Below are positions 31,319 through 39,681 of a stretch of DNA of 64,000 nucleotides, in pieces; positions within the stretch are counted from its first letter, which is position 1; every line of letters begins with the position of its first letter. Location: positions 1 to 64,000 of the forward strand of contig VFJQ01000019.1 of the NCBI GenBank assembly GCA_009885995.1. The letters are read 5' to 3'. Source of the stretch: Verrucomicrobiota bacterium (GTDB lineage Bacteria; Verrucomicrobiota; Verrucomicrobiia; Chthoniobacterales; Chthoniobacteraceae). The position numbers were made by a program, and so were the translations under genes. The notes under the pieces are model-generated. The model had not been told where the DNA came from. It made no database searches and was given only the letters and a program-made list of their open reading frames with translations.

Positions 31319-33486
31319 ACCTCGCGCCATATATCCCGTTTTCCGGCTTCGTGGTGAACGTGCTCTTCGCCGTGTTCGTCTTCACCCGCGACACCAAGGC
31401 GCCCGCCAATCGCGTCTATCTGCTCCTCACCTCGTCGATCGCGATCTGGAACCTCGGCTGTTACCACCTGCTCATCGCGCGCACCGCGGACGAAGCACTG
31501 TTCTGGGCGCGCTTCGTTTTCCTCGGCTGCATCGTCGGCGTCGTCGCGTTCTTCCACCTCGCGATGATCGTCGCCGGCTTCCGCGTGCGCTGGATCTCGT
31601 GGCTCTATGCGTTTGAAGCCGTCCTCGTCATCGCCAACTGCACCGACCTCTTCATCAAGGACGTGCAGTTCCTCGGCCCATCCGGCTGGTATGCCGTCGC
31701 GGGTCCGATGTTCTACGTCTTCGTTGCGCCGTTCATGCTCATGTTCGGCTCCATCTTCGTGCTGCTGAAACGCCGCCGCGAACTGCCGCCCTTGCAACGC
31801 CGGCGGCTCACGCCGCTGATCATCGCGCAGTCGATGCTCTCAGTCCTCGGCGCAAACGACCTGCTGCCGATCGTCGGCATCATCCACTACCCATTCACGC
31901 AAGTGCAGGTCTATCCGTGGGGCAGCCTCGCCGCGGTATTCTACGGCGTCCTCACCGCCTACAGCGTGCTCCAGCATCAGCTCCTGGACATCCAGGTGAA
32001 CCTCGGCCGCCACGCCGCGCACATCGTCCGGATCATCTTCCTCTTCTCCATCACGCTCGGCTTTCTGCTCATCGCCTCCGCCGTCACCGATGCGTTCAAT
32101 CCCACCGCATTCGGCGCCTCGCTCCTCGTCTTCCTCGCCAGCACCATCGTCGCCGCGGTGCTCTTCCCGCGGCTCTTTGGAAAAGGCATCGAGAGCCTCG
32201 AGCGCCGCATCCTCGGCGATCGTTTCGAGTATCAAGATCGCGTCCGCGCCTTCATCCAGGCTCTGCCGTGGCAGCACGATCTCGATGCGCTCCTCGACGA
32301 CCTCCACCTCCTGCTCACCCGCACATTCGGCATGCGCGGCTACGACTTGATCCTTCGCGACGAAGCCGCCCACGCATTCACCCGCACGCGCTCGCATCCC
32401 GAGCGACCACACGAGCAGATCCCGGAGCTGAAGATCCCGTCTCCGGCGATGCAGTATTTCGAGGTGCGCGGCGCAGAATACCTCGTGCTCAAGGCCGACT
32501 ACCAGCGCAACACCGTGACCCGCACCGAGCGCCTTGCCCGCGAACAACTCGCGGGCTTCGACGCCGATTTCTGCCTCCCACTCGTCTCGGAAAAGGAACT
32601 CGCCGGCCTGCTCTTCGTCGGCGGAAAGGCGAACGACGAACCTTACACCTCGACCGACCTGCAACTGCTCATCAACCTCGCGAAGAACCTCAGTCTCATC
32701 GTGAACCAGATCCGGCTGAAGGAAGAGATCCTCCGCGCGCAGGAGCTCGATCTGCTCGGACGCATGAGCCGCGGCATGGCGCACGATCTCAACAACCTGC
32801 TCACGCCGATCTCCACGCTGATCCAGCTCGCCAGCGAAGGCCAAAGCGAAGCCGCGCTCGACGACGGTCTCCTCAACGTCGCCTCGCGCAACGTGCGGAG
32901 CTTCCGCGCCTACATCAAGGAAGCGCTCTTCTTCTCAGAAAATCTGCGGCCCGACCTCCAGGTCGGGCGCCTCGACGCCATCGTGCAGCAGGCCTGCGAA
33001 GCAGCGCGCGCGACGCGAAGGAAACCCATCACCGTCGTCGCGCAAACGCCGGACGAAGTCATGGCCGAGATGGACGACGTGCTCGTCCAGCGGATGCTGA
33101 GCAACCTGATCTCCAACGCGATCGATGCCTCCGCGCCCGGCGGAGAAATCCGCGTGGTGCTCGATCGCCTCGCCAAGACGGAGGAAGCACGCGACTGGTT
33201 CCGGCTGCGCGTCATCGATCAAGGCGAAGGCATCCCGAAGGAAAATCTCGACCGCGTCCTGCGACCCTACTTCACCACCAAGGACCGTGGCGATGAAGGG
33301 CGCGGCTTCGGACTCGGCCTCGCGATCAGCCGCCGCATCGTCGCGCTGCACGGCGGCCAGTTCACCATCACCAGCCAACTCCGCCGCGGCACCGTCGTGC
33401 AAATCGACCTGCCCAGCCGCCAGCTCCGGGCTCCACTTTCAAACACGGACACGCCCACCCGCGCGCCCGCTCACGCCGCCGCCTGA
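31315..33486 (+). CDS. 7TM-type sensor histidine kinase with GAF-like domain
   Basis: The 723-residue kinase begins with about eight membrane helices (1-300) in the arrangement of the HisKA_7TM sensor domain. A GAF-like region (320-470) follows, then the H-box GRMSRGMAHDLNNLLTPIS with the phospho-acceptor His, and the ATPase domain with the N-box LSNLISNAIDASAP, DQGEGIPKENL and GLGLAISRRI. ATG 31315 overlaps the ketosynthase stop as ATGA. The next gene, a second kinase, starts on the last base of its stop codon. No response regulator with a DNA-binding output follows. Confidence 0.9.
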   Translation: MNLAPYIPFSGFVVNVLFAVFVFTRDTKAPANRVYLLLTSSIAIWNLGCYHLLIARTADEALFWARFVFLGCIVGVVAFFHLAMIVAGFRVRWISWLYAFEAVLVIANCTDLFIKDVQFLGPSGWYAVAGPMFYVFVAPFMLMFGSIFVLLKRRRELPPLQRRRLTPLIIAQSMLSVLGANDLLPIVGIIHYPFTQVQVYPWGSLAAVFYGVLTAYSVLQHQLLDIQVNLGRHAAHIVRIIFLFSITLGFLLIASAVTDAFNPTAFGASLLVFLASTIVAAVLFPRLFGKGIESLERRILGDRFEYQDRVRAFIQALPWQHDLDALLDDLHLLLTRTFGMRGYDLILRDEAAHAFTRTRSHPERPHEQIPELKIPSPAMQYFEVRGAEYLVLKADYQRNTVTRTERLAREQLAGFDADFCLPLVSEKELAGLLFVGGKANDEPYTSTDLQLLINLAKNLSLIVNQIRLKEEILRAQELDLLGRMSRGMAHDLNNLLTPISTLIQLASEGQSEAALDDGLLNVASRNVRSFRAYIKEALFFSENLRPDLQVGRLDAIVQQACEAARATRRKPITVVAQTPDEVMAEMDDVLVQRMLSNLISNAIDASAPGGEIRVVLDRLAKTEEARDWFRLRVIDQGEGIPKENLDRVLRPYFTTKDRGDEGRGFGLGLAISRRIVALHGGQFTITSQLRRGTVVQIDLPSRQLRAPLSNTDTPTRAPAHAAA

Positions 33487-35516
33487 TGCGCACACTTCTC
33501 GTCCTCTCCAACCAGCAAAACTTCGCCGCCGCCCTGCACTCCGCGCTCGATCCCGCGCGCTTCCAGATCATCGTGAAAGGCACGCCCGCCGAGGCTTCGC
33601 TGCTGCTCAACCGCGGCGCGATCGACGCGACGATCCTCGACGCCGAACTGCCCGGCCCACGCGCCCTGCGCGCCATCGAGGAACTCCACGCCCAGGCGCC
33701 GGGCGCACCCGTGCTCCTCTACACCGGCGAGAAGCCATGCTCGTGGGAAGAAGACGCCTACGTGCTCGGCGTCGCGCACATCCTCGCCAAGCCCGTCCGC
33801 GCGCGCCTCCTCGCCGCCGTGCTCGATCGCCTCTTCCCCGACTACGCACCCGCGCCACCACCGCCGCCTTCACCCGAGCCCGCACCACGCCCAGCGCCGG
33901 CGGACCCATTGCGCGGCCTCGAATCGCTCCGCCGGTTCGCGAGCATCCTGTCGCACGGGCTCGAAGGGTCCGCGTTGCTCAAGCAATTCCTCCTCATGCT
34001 GCGCGAAGTCATCGGCGTGAACCGCGCGATCGTGCTCATGCGAAAACCCGCCGCGCGTCCGGGCGAAGGCACCGTCTCGCAAGACGACCGCTGGTTGCGA
34101 AGCGCGTGCGCGATCGGCCTCGACCCCGCCGTCGTGCAACACGCCGTTCTCTCGCTGAACTCCGGCATCGGCGCGCACCTGCATCGCTCCGGTCGCGTGC
34201 TGCGTGCGACGAGCGCCGACGCCGCTGCGAACCGCGACATCGCGAAGGAATTCCAACTCATCGGCGCGCAGGTCGCCATCCCGATCCTCGACCGCGAATC
34301 GCTGCTCGGCGTCGCGCTGCTCGACGAACGCGTGACCGGCGAGGCGTTCACGAACGAAGAGATCGCCGTCATCTTCCACCTCTTCGAGGAGATCGGGCTC
34401 GCGCTGCGCAACTCGTGGCACCACGAGCAGATCGTCACCAGCCACAACCTCGTCGGCGACATCCTCGCGCACCTCGGCAGCGGCGCGATCGTCTTCGGCC
34501 CCGGACAGGAAGTGCTCCACGTGAATGACGCCGCGCGCGCCATTTTCCTGCCCGACGCGCCAGCGCGAGCCACGTTCGACTTCAACGACCTGCCGCAGCA
34601 ACTCGGCAGCATGGTCTTCACCGTGCTGCAAGGCGGCGAGCCCGTCGCACCGCTGCGCTACGTCCTCCCGGACGCGCCCGCGCGCATCCTCCAGGTCGAG
34701 ATCGTCCCCTTCCGCACACCCGGCGATACCGCCGCGCGCGCGACGCTGCTGCTCATCGAAGACATCACCGAGCACGAGCACGCGCAGCGCCTCGAACTCG
34801 AAGCGGCCAACCTCCGCCTCATCAAGGCGATGGCCGAGCACCTCGCGCACGAGATCGGCAACGCCGTCGTGCCCCTCTCCACGCACCAGCAGCTCCTCAA
34901 GGAGCAGATCCACGATCCCGAGTTTCAGGAAAGCCTCGGCACCGCGCTCGCGAGCGGCGTGCGGCGCATCAGCCGGCTCGCGGCGCAGATGGTCTTTCTC
35001 GCACGCGAGTGGAACGGCGACTTCAGCCAACTCGTCAGCATCGGCGATCTCATCGTCGATGCCTTTCACGAGGCGCACACGTATCACCCAGGGAAGAAAG
35101 TCGCGCAGCTCAGCTTCAACAAGCAGGCCGCGACGTGGAAGGTGAAGGCCGACCCGAAAGCGCTGCGGCACGCGTTCAGCGAGATCATGCTCAACGCGCT
35201 GCAAGCCAACCCCGACAACCCGACCGTGGCCGTGAACCTCGAGGAAACCACGGGCGAGCCGCACCGGCTCACGGTCGAGGTGCGCGACAGCGGCAAGGGC
35301 TTCACGACGGATACCGCCGAGCACGCGTCCGAGCCGTTCTTCAGCACGCGCAGCGTCGGCATCGGCATCGGCCTTACCGTCACGCGCCGCATCATCGAGA
35401 GCCACCACGGCCAGATCGAGATCCCCCCGAGCACCGAGGGCCAGCCCGGCATCGTGCGCATCTCACTGCCGCTCGATCCGCAGCCCGCAGGGCCCGGCCA
35501 CGCCAGCCACAGCTAG
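33486..35516 (+). CDS. Receiver-GAF-PAS histidine kinase
   Basis: The 676-residue soluble protein has an N-terminal receiver-like domain (1-118) with a likely phospho-acceptor Asp in TILDAELPG and the conserved Lys in HILAKPVRA, a Pro-rich linker (119-140), a GAF-like domain (150-315), a PAS-like domain (325-425), the H-box MAEHLAHEIGNAVVPLS and an ATPase domain with IMLNALQANP, EVRDSGKGF and GIGIGLTVTRRI. Its start shares one base with the stop of the membrane kinase, so they probably form a phosphorelay in which this receiver accepts phosphate. The output is not encoded nearby. It converges on a glycosyltransferase with CTAG shared stops. Confidence 0.9.
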   Translation: MRTLLVLSNQQNFAAALHSALDPARFQIIVKGTPAEASLLLNRGAIDATILDAELPGPRALRAIEELHAQAPGAPVLLYTGEKPCSWEEDAYVLGVAHILAKPVRARLLAAVLDRLFPDYAPAPPPPPSPEPAPRPAPADPLRGLESLRRFASILSHGLEGSALLKQFLLMLREVIGVNRAIVLMRKPAARPGEGTVSQDDRWLRSACAIGLDPAVVQHAVLSLNSGIGAHLHRSGRVLRATSADAAANRDIAKEFQLIGAQVAIPILDRESLLGVALLDERVTGEAFTNEEIAVIFHLFEEIGLALRNSWHHEQIVTSHNLVGDILAHLGSGAIVFGPGQEVLHVNDAARAIFLPDAPARATFDFNDLPQQLGSMVFTVLQGGEPVAPLRYVLPDAPARILQVEIVPFRTPGDTAARATLLLIEDITEHEHAQRLELEAANLRLIKAMAEHLAHEIGNAVVPLSTHQQLLKEQIHDPEFQESLGTALASGVRRISRLAAQMVFLAREWNGDFSQLVSIGDLIVDAFHEAHTYHPGKKVAQLSFNKQAATWKVKADPKALRHAFSEIMLNALQANPDNPTVAVNLEETTGEPHRLTVEVRDSGKGFTTDTAEHASEPFFSTRSVGIGIGLTVTRRIIESHHGQIEIPPSTEGQPGIVRISLPLDPQPAGPGHASHS

Positions 35517-36640
35517 CCGATCTCCGCGTAGATCGCTTCGAGCCGCCGCGTCTGCGCGCCGAGTTCGAACTCGTCCGCCACCCGCTTCGACGCCGCGGCG
35601 CTCATCTCCGCATACCACTCTGCGCTGCCGGCGAGTCCGAACATCTGGTCCGCGAGCGCATCCGCATCGCGCTCCGGCACGAGCAGGCCGCTGACGCCCT
35701 GCTCGACAGCCTCCGGGATGCCGCCGTGCTGCGTGGCGCAGACAGGCAGGCCGCTCGCCATCGCTTCGAGCATCGCGTTCGGCACGCCTTCCTGGTCGCC
35801 ATCCGCGCCGACTTCGCTCGGGTGGAGAAAGACGTGCGCGGCACCTTCGAGCGCGCGCAACTCGTCCTGCGGCACGAAGCCAGCGAAGCGGACGCGCGGC
35901 GCGATACCGAGTTCCGCCGCCATCCGCTCCAGCGCCTCGCGCTGCGGGCCGTCGCCCGCGATCGTGAATCGCGCACCGGGCCAGCGCTCGCAGAATTGCG
36001 CGAACGCGCGCAGGCTCGTTGTGAGGCCTTTCTTCGGGATCAAGCGACACGCTTGCAGAAAGTGCCACGAGCCATCCGCCGGCGCGCTGCGCTGGCGAAA
36101 GACGATCTGATCGAGCGGCACGCCCGTGCGCTGGAGGCGGACTTTCTCCCGTGGAGCACCGTGCGCGATGAGCCGCTTGCCAAGCGAGTCGCTGCGGACG
36201 AGCAGCCGCGACGCGAGGGCGAAGACGCGCTCCATCGCCGCGCGATCCCACTCCACGCCGGCATCCGCGCCGTGAAAGGAGACGACGACGGGCAGAGTCG
36301 CGATCTCCAGCAGCGGCAGCAGATGCACGCCGATGTGGCCGAACCACACGTGCAACACGCGCGCTTCCGCCCGGCGCAGCGCAGCGAGCGTGCGCTTCGC
36401 TTCGCTGGGATAGATCGTGATGGGCCGGCGCAGGATCGTCTTCTGCCACAGCCGCCGGAGCTGATGCGTCCACGGCTTCGGCAGCACGACCAGTTCATCG
36501 AACGGAAACTGCGCGATGCACTCCCGCCGCTGGCAGAAGACAACAGGCCGCCACGCACGCAGTGCGGTGATCTGCCGATAGACGTGGAGCATCTCCGGCT
36601 TGAGGAATGTGACAACGTATTGGGCGGCGACCGGCAGCAT
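35513..36640 (-). CDS. GT4-family glycosyltransferase
   Basis: The 375-residue product is a GT-B glycosyltransferase. The C-terminal domain shows the family 4 pattern: HFLQACRLIPKKGLTTSLRAF, FTIAGDGPQREAL, VFLHPSE and EGVPNAMLEAMASGLPV with the second Glu that binds the sugar nucleotide. ATG 36640 (MLPVAAQYVVTFLKPE) is preferred over 36697, which would run into the divergent kdsD. The spacer of 49 bp must hold both promoters. Acceptor and donor are unknown; the neighbour kdsD suggests lipopolysaccharide or capsule work. Confidence 0.88.
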   Translation of the reverse strand: MLPVAAQYVVTFLKPEMLHVYRQITALRAWRPVVFCQRRECIAQFPFDELVVLPKPWTHQLRRLWQKTILRRPITIYPSEAKRTLAALRRAEARVLHVWFGHIGVHLLPLLEIATLPVVVSFHGADAGVEWDRAAMERVFALASRLLVRSDSLGKRLIAHGAPREKVRLQRTGVPLDQIVFRQRSAPADGSWHFLQACRLIPKKGLTTSLRAFAQFCERWPGARFTIAGDGPQREALERMAAELGIAPRVRFAGFVPQDELRALEGAAHVFLHPSEVGADGDQEGVPNAMLEAMASGLPVCATQHGGIPEAVEQGVSGLLVPERDADALADQMFGLAGSAEWYAEMSAAASKRVADEFELGAQTRRLEAIYAEIG

Positions 36641-36689
36641 CTTGCTCTTGCCCTTGGTCTTTGCGCTGGCCGAAGCTGGCAAGCCTCGA

Positions 36690-37670
36690 ATGAACACCAG
36701 TGCTCACCTCGCCAAAGCCCGCCGCGTCTTCGAGATCGAACTCGCCGAGGCTCAGCGTGTCGCGGCGCGGCTCGATGAAACATTCGTGCATGCCGTCGAG
36801 ACCATCCGCGCTTGCGTCGAGGCGCGTGGAAAAGTGATCGTCGTCGGCGTCGGGAAGTCCGGGCACATCGGCGAGAAGATCGCCGCCACGCTCACCAGCA
36901 CCGGCTCCCCCGCGATGGTGCTCAACTCGCTCAACGCGCTGCACGGCGATCTCGGCATGGTTTCCGATGGCGACGTGATCCTCGCGCTGAGCGCCAGCGG
37001 TGAGACAGAGGAACTGCTCAACGTGCTCCCGGCGTTGCGCCGCTTCGACGTGAAGATCGTCGCCCTCACCGGTGGCAAGAACTCGAACCTCGCGAAGCAC
37101 AGCGACCTCGTGATCGACGTGTCGGTCGAGCAGGAAGCCTGTCCGCTCAATCTCGCGCCCACGTCTTCCACCACCGCGATGCTCGTGCTCGGCGACGCGC
37201 TGGCGATGGTGCTGCTCGAGGCGCGCGGCTTTACGAAGGAGGACTTCGCCCGCTTCCACCCCGGCGGAAACCTCGGCCGCGCACTGCTGCTCAAGGTAAG
37301 CGACGTGATGCGCGGGCCTGCTGAGATGGCGCTCATCCAGCCCGATCAACCCGTGCGCGAAGTGCTCGCCATCATGCACCGGTGCCGCGCTGGCGCCGCG
37401 GTGGCGGTGGATGGCAGTGGCCGGCTCGCCGGCATTTTCACTCACGGCGATTTCGCACGGCACTTTCAAACGACGCCCGATCTCGGCGGCCGGCCCGTCC
37501 AGCATTTCCTCACGCGCAACCCGATCACCGTCCGCGACGACAAGCTCGCCGTGGAAGTCCTGCGCATCCTGCAATCGCACCGCATCGACGATCTCGTCGT
37601 CGTCGATGGGGACGGCCGCCCCGCCGGCGTGGTCGATTCGCAAGACCTCGCGCGCTTCCGGCTGGTCTGA
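36690..37670 (+). CDS. kdsD: Arabinose-5-phosphate isomerase
   Basis: The 326-residue product interconverts ribulose-5-phosphate and arabinose-5-phosphate, the first step toward Kdo. The SIS domain (30-165) has VVGVGKSGHIGEKIAATL and SASGETEELL; two CBS domains follow (200-326), with MHRCRAGAAVAVD and VLRILQSHRIDDLVVVD. The length equals that of E. coli KdsD (328 aa) and the linker contains FHPGGNLGRALL, a hallmark of the family. ATG 36690 is preferred; the upstream ATG 36600 overlaps the divergent glycosyltransferase. Confidence 0.95.
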   Translation: MNTSAHLAKARRVFEIELAEAQRVAARLDETFVHAVETIRACVEARGKVIVVGVGKSGHIGEKIAATLTSTGSPAMVLNSLNALHGDLGMVSDGDVILALSASGETEELLNVLPALRRFDVKIVALTGGKNSNLAKHSDLVIDVSVEQEACPLNLAPTSSTTAMLVLGDALAMVLLEARGFTKEDFARFHPGGNLGRALLLKVSDVMRGPAEMALIQPDQPVREVLAIMHRCRAGAAVAVDGSGRLAGIFTHGDFARHFQTTPDLGGRPVQHFLTRNPITVRDDKLAVEVLRILQSHRIDDLVVVDGDGRPAGVVDSQDLARFRLV

Positions 37671-37743
37671 GCCGCTCCGCACATTCCCAAATAATCCACG
37701 CGCATTTTCCACTCTAACCCTCACCATCGCACACCTAATCGCC

Positions 37744-38496
37744 ATGAAACTCCACCACCTCATTTCGTCCCTCGTGCTCGCCTTCGCGCTCGTCTCAGCG
37801 ACGCACGCCGCGGGCGATTTTGAAACGCGCAAGCAGGACGCCATCAAAGCCATCCAGGGCAAGCGCAGCGCGGGCAAGGACGCCTTCTACGCCGAGCTCG
37901 AAGTGCAGGGCCGCACCTTGCTGAAAGACTTCCCCGACAAGGAAGACGGCTACGAGATGCTCTTCGCCGTGGCGCAAAACGCGGAGCCAGCGAAGCAGAG
38001 CGCGCTGTTCAAGGAGATCGACACCGACAAGACCCCCGAGCGGGTCAAGCAGGCGCTCGCCGGCATCCGCGCCCAACTCGACGCGCTCGGCAAGCCGCTC
38101 CCGATCAAGTTCGCCGCGCTCGATGGACGCCCGGTCGATCTCACCGCGATGAAAGGCAAAGTCGTGCTCGTCGATTTCTGGGCGACCTGGTGCGGGCCGT
38201 GTGTCGCGGAGCTGCCGAACGTCAAAGCCGCCTACGACAAGCTGCACGACAAGGGCTTCGAGATCGTCGGCATCAGCTTCGACTCGGAAAAAGAAAAGCT
38301 CGAGAGCTTCGTGAAAGACAAGGCGATGACGTGGCCTCAGTTCTTCGACGGCAAGGGCTGGCAAAATGAGATCGGCCAGAAATACGGCATCAACAGCATC
38401 CCCGCGATGTGGCTCGTGGATAAGAAAGGCAACCTCGTGGACATGCAGGCTCGCGACGGCCTGACCGCAAAGATCGAGAAGCTCCTCGCCGAGTAG
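37744..38496 (+). CDS. Secreted TlpA/ResA-like thioredoxin
   Basis: The 250-residue product has a signal peptide (MKLHHLISSLVLAFALVSATHA), a helical region (25-115) rich in Lys/Glu, and a thioredoxin domain (118-250) with the redox motif FWATWCGPCVAELP and the cis-Pro in NSIPAMWLVD. TlpA/ResA proteins reduce periplasmic disulfides, for example in cytochrome c maturation. The helical N-terminal part is a frequent addition in Bacteroidetes and PVC homologues. It stands alone after kdsD with a 73-bp spacer. Confidence 0.92.
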   Translation: MKLHHLISSLVLAFALVSATHAAGDFETRKQDAIKAIQGKRSAGKDAFYAELEVQGRTLLKDFPDKEDGYEMLFAVAQNAEPAKQSALFKEIDTDKTPERVKQALAGIRAQLDALGKPLPIKFAALDGRPVDLTAMKGKVVLVDFWATWCGPCVAELPNVKAAYDKLHDKGFEIVGISFDSEKEKLESFVKDKAMTWPQFFDGKGWQNEIGQKYGINSIPAMWLVDKKGNLVDMQARDGLTAKIEKLLAE

Positions 38497-38577
38497 CAGC
38501 GCCTCCACACACAAACCACCAGCCGCAGCGTGAGCCTCAGCTTCCCCGACACTCCGGCAGTCTTGCTCCACTAACCG

Positions 38578-39639
38578 ATGTTCAAAACCCGCTACGCACT
38601 TCCCGGCACCGCGCCCGCCACACTCACCGGGATCGAACCCGGCGAAGGCGCGCCGCCGCAACTGCGTGTCGTGGAATACAGCCGCGATACCTACGAAGAA
38701 CTGAAACCGAAATCCGTCGCCGAACTACCCGCGCCGGGGCTCGACGACGGCAAGGTGCGCTGGATCGAATTCAACGGCCTCGGCGACATCGACGCCCTCC
38801 GCGAGCTCGGCGAGAAATACGGCCTCCACCCACTCGCACTCGAAGACATCGTCCACACCGGACAGCGCCCGAAAGCCGAGGCCTACGACGACCAACTCTT
38901 CATCGTCGCTCAGATGATCTACCGCGACCCCGTCGACGACCGGCTCGTTGGCGAGCAAGTCTCCATGTTTCTGCTGCCCGGCCTGCTCATCACCATCCAG
39001 GAAGATCCCGATTGCGACGTCTTCGATCCCATCCGCGAACGCGCCCGCGTGGGCCGCGGCTACATCCGCAAGCTCGGCGCCGACTACCTCGCCTACGCGC
39101 TGCTCGATGCCATCATCGACCACGGCTTCCCCATCCTCGAGTGCATCGGCGAAGGCCTCGAAGATCTCGAAGACGAGATGCTCGCAAAGCCGACCAAGAC
39201 GTGCATCGCGAAACTCCACGACTACCGCCGCACGCTCGTGCATCTGCGCCGCGCGATCTGGCCCGAGCGCGATCTCGTCAACAATCTGCTGCACGACGAG
39301 TCCACGCTCATCGGCAAGGAAACCAAGATCTTCCTCCGCGACGCCTACGACCACGCCGTGCGCGTGATGGATCTCGTCGAGAGCTACCGGGATCTCACCG
39401 CCAGCCTGCTCGAGCTCTACCTCAGCGCCGTCTCGCAGCGCACGAATGAGATCATGCGCGTGCTCACCGTCATGAGCGGCATCTTCATCCCACTCACCTT
39501 CGTCGCCGGCGTGTATGGGATGAATTTCGAGAACATGCCCGAACTGAAACAACCCGCCGGCTACTTCGCCTGCCTCGGCGTCATGCTCATCATCGCGCTC
39601 GGCGAGCTGTGGTTCTTTAAGCGCAAAGGCTGGCTGTAG
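38578..39639 (+). CDS. corA: CorA-family magnesium/cobalt channel
   Basis: The 353-residue product has the CorA layout: a large N-terminal cytoplasmic domain, a long stalk helix (about 200-290, with RTLVHLRRAIWPERDLVNNL and RVMDLVESYRDLTASLLELY), two C-terminal membrane helices and the selectivity motif VYGMNFENMPEL between them. It ends in the basic tail FKRKGWL. Length and motif position are normal for the pentameric Mg2+ channel. No M-box or other leader is seen upstream. Confidence 0.95.
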   Translation: MFKTRYALPGTAPATLTGIEPGEGAPPQLRVVEYSRDTYEELKPKSVAELPAPGLDDGKVRWIEFNGLGDIDALRELGEKYGLHPLALEDIVHTGQRPKAEAYDDQLFIVAQMIYRDPVDDRLVGEQVSMFLLPGLLITIQEDPDCDVFDPIRERARVGRGYIRKLGADYLAYALLDAIIDHGFPILECIGEGLEDLEDEMLAKPTKTCIAKLHDYRRTLVHLRRAIWPERDLVNNLLHDESTLIGKETKIFLRDAYDHAVRVMDLVESYRDLTASLLELYLSAVSQRTNEIMRVLTVMSGIFIPLTFVAGVYGMNFENMPELKQPAGYFACLGVMLIIALGELWFFKRKGWL

Positions 39640-39681
39640 CCCTGCCGTTGTCCCACCCCTGCGGCTATAGTCGCGCGCATC

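Noticed and set aside
35513-35516. CTAG shared by convergent stop codons, also at 1824-1827
   Set aside because: This is a consequence of two TAG stops meeting in compact genes; nothing further is indicated.
36600-36689. Earlier ATG for kdsD adding a hydrophobic 30-residue leader
   Set aside because: KdsD is cytoplasmic, the family length fits ATG 36690, and the leader overlaps the divergent glycosyltransferase.
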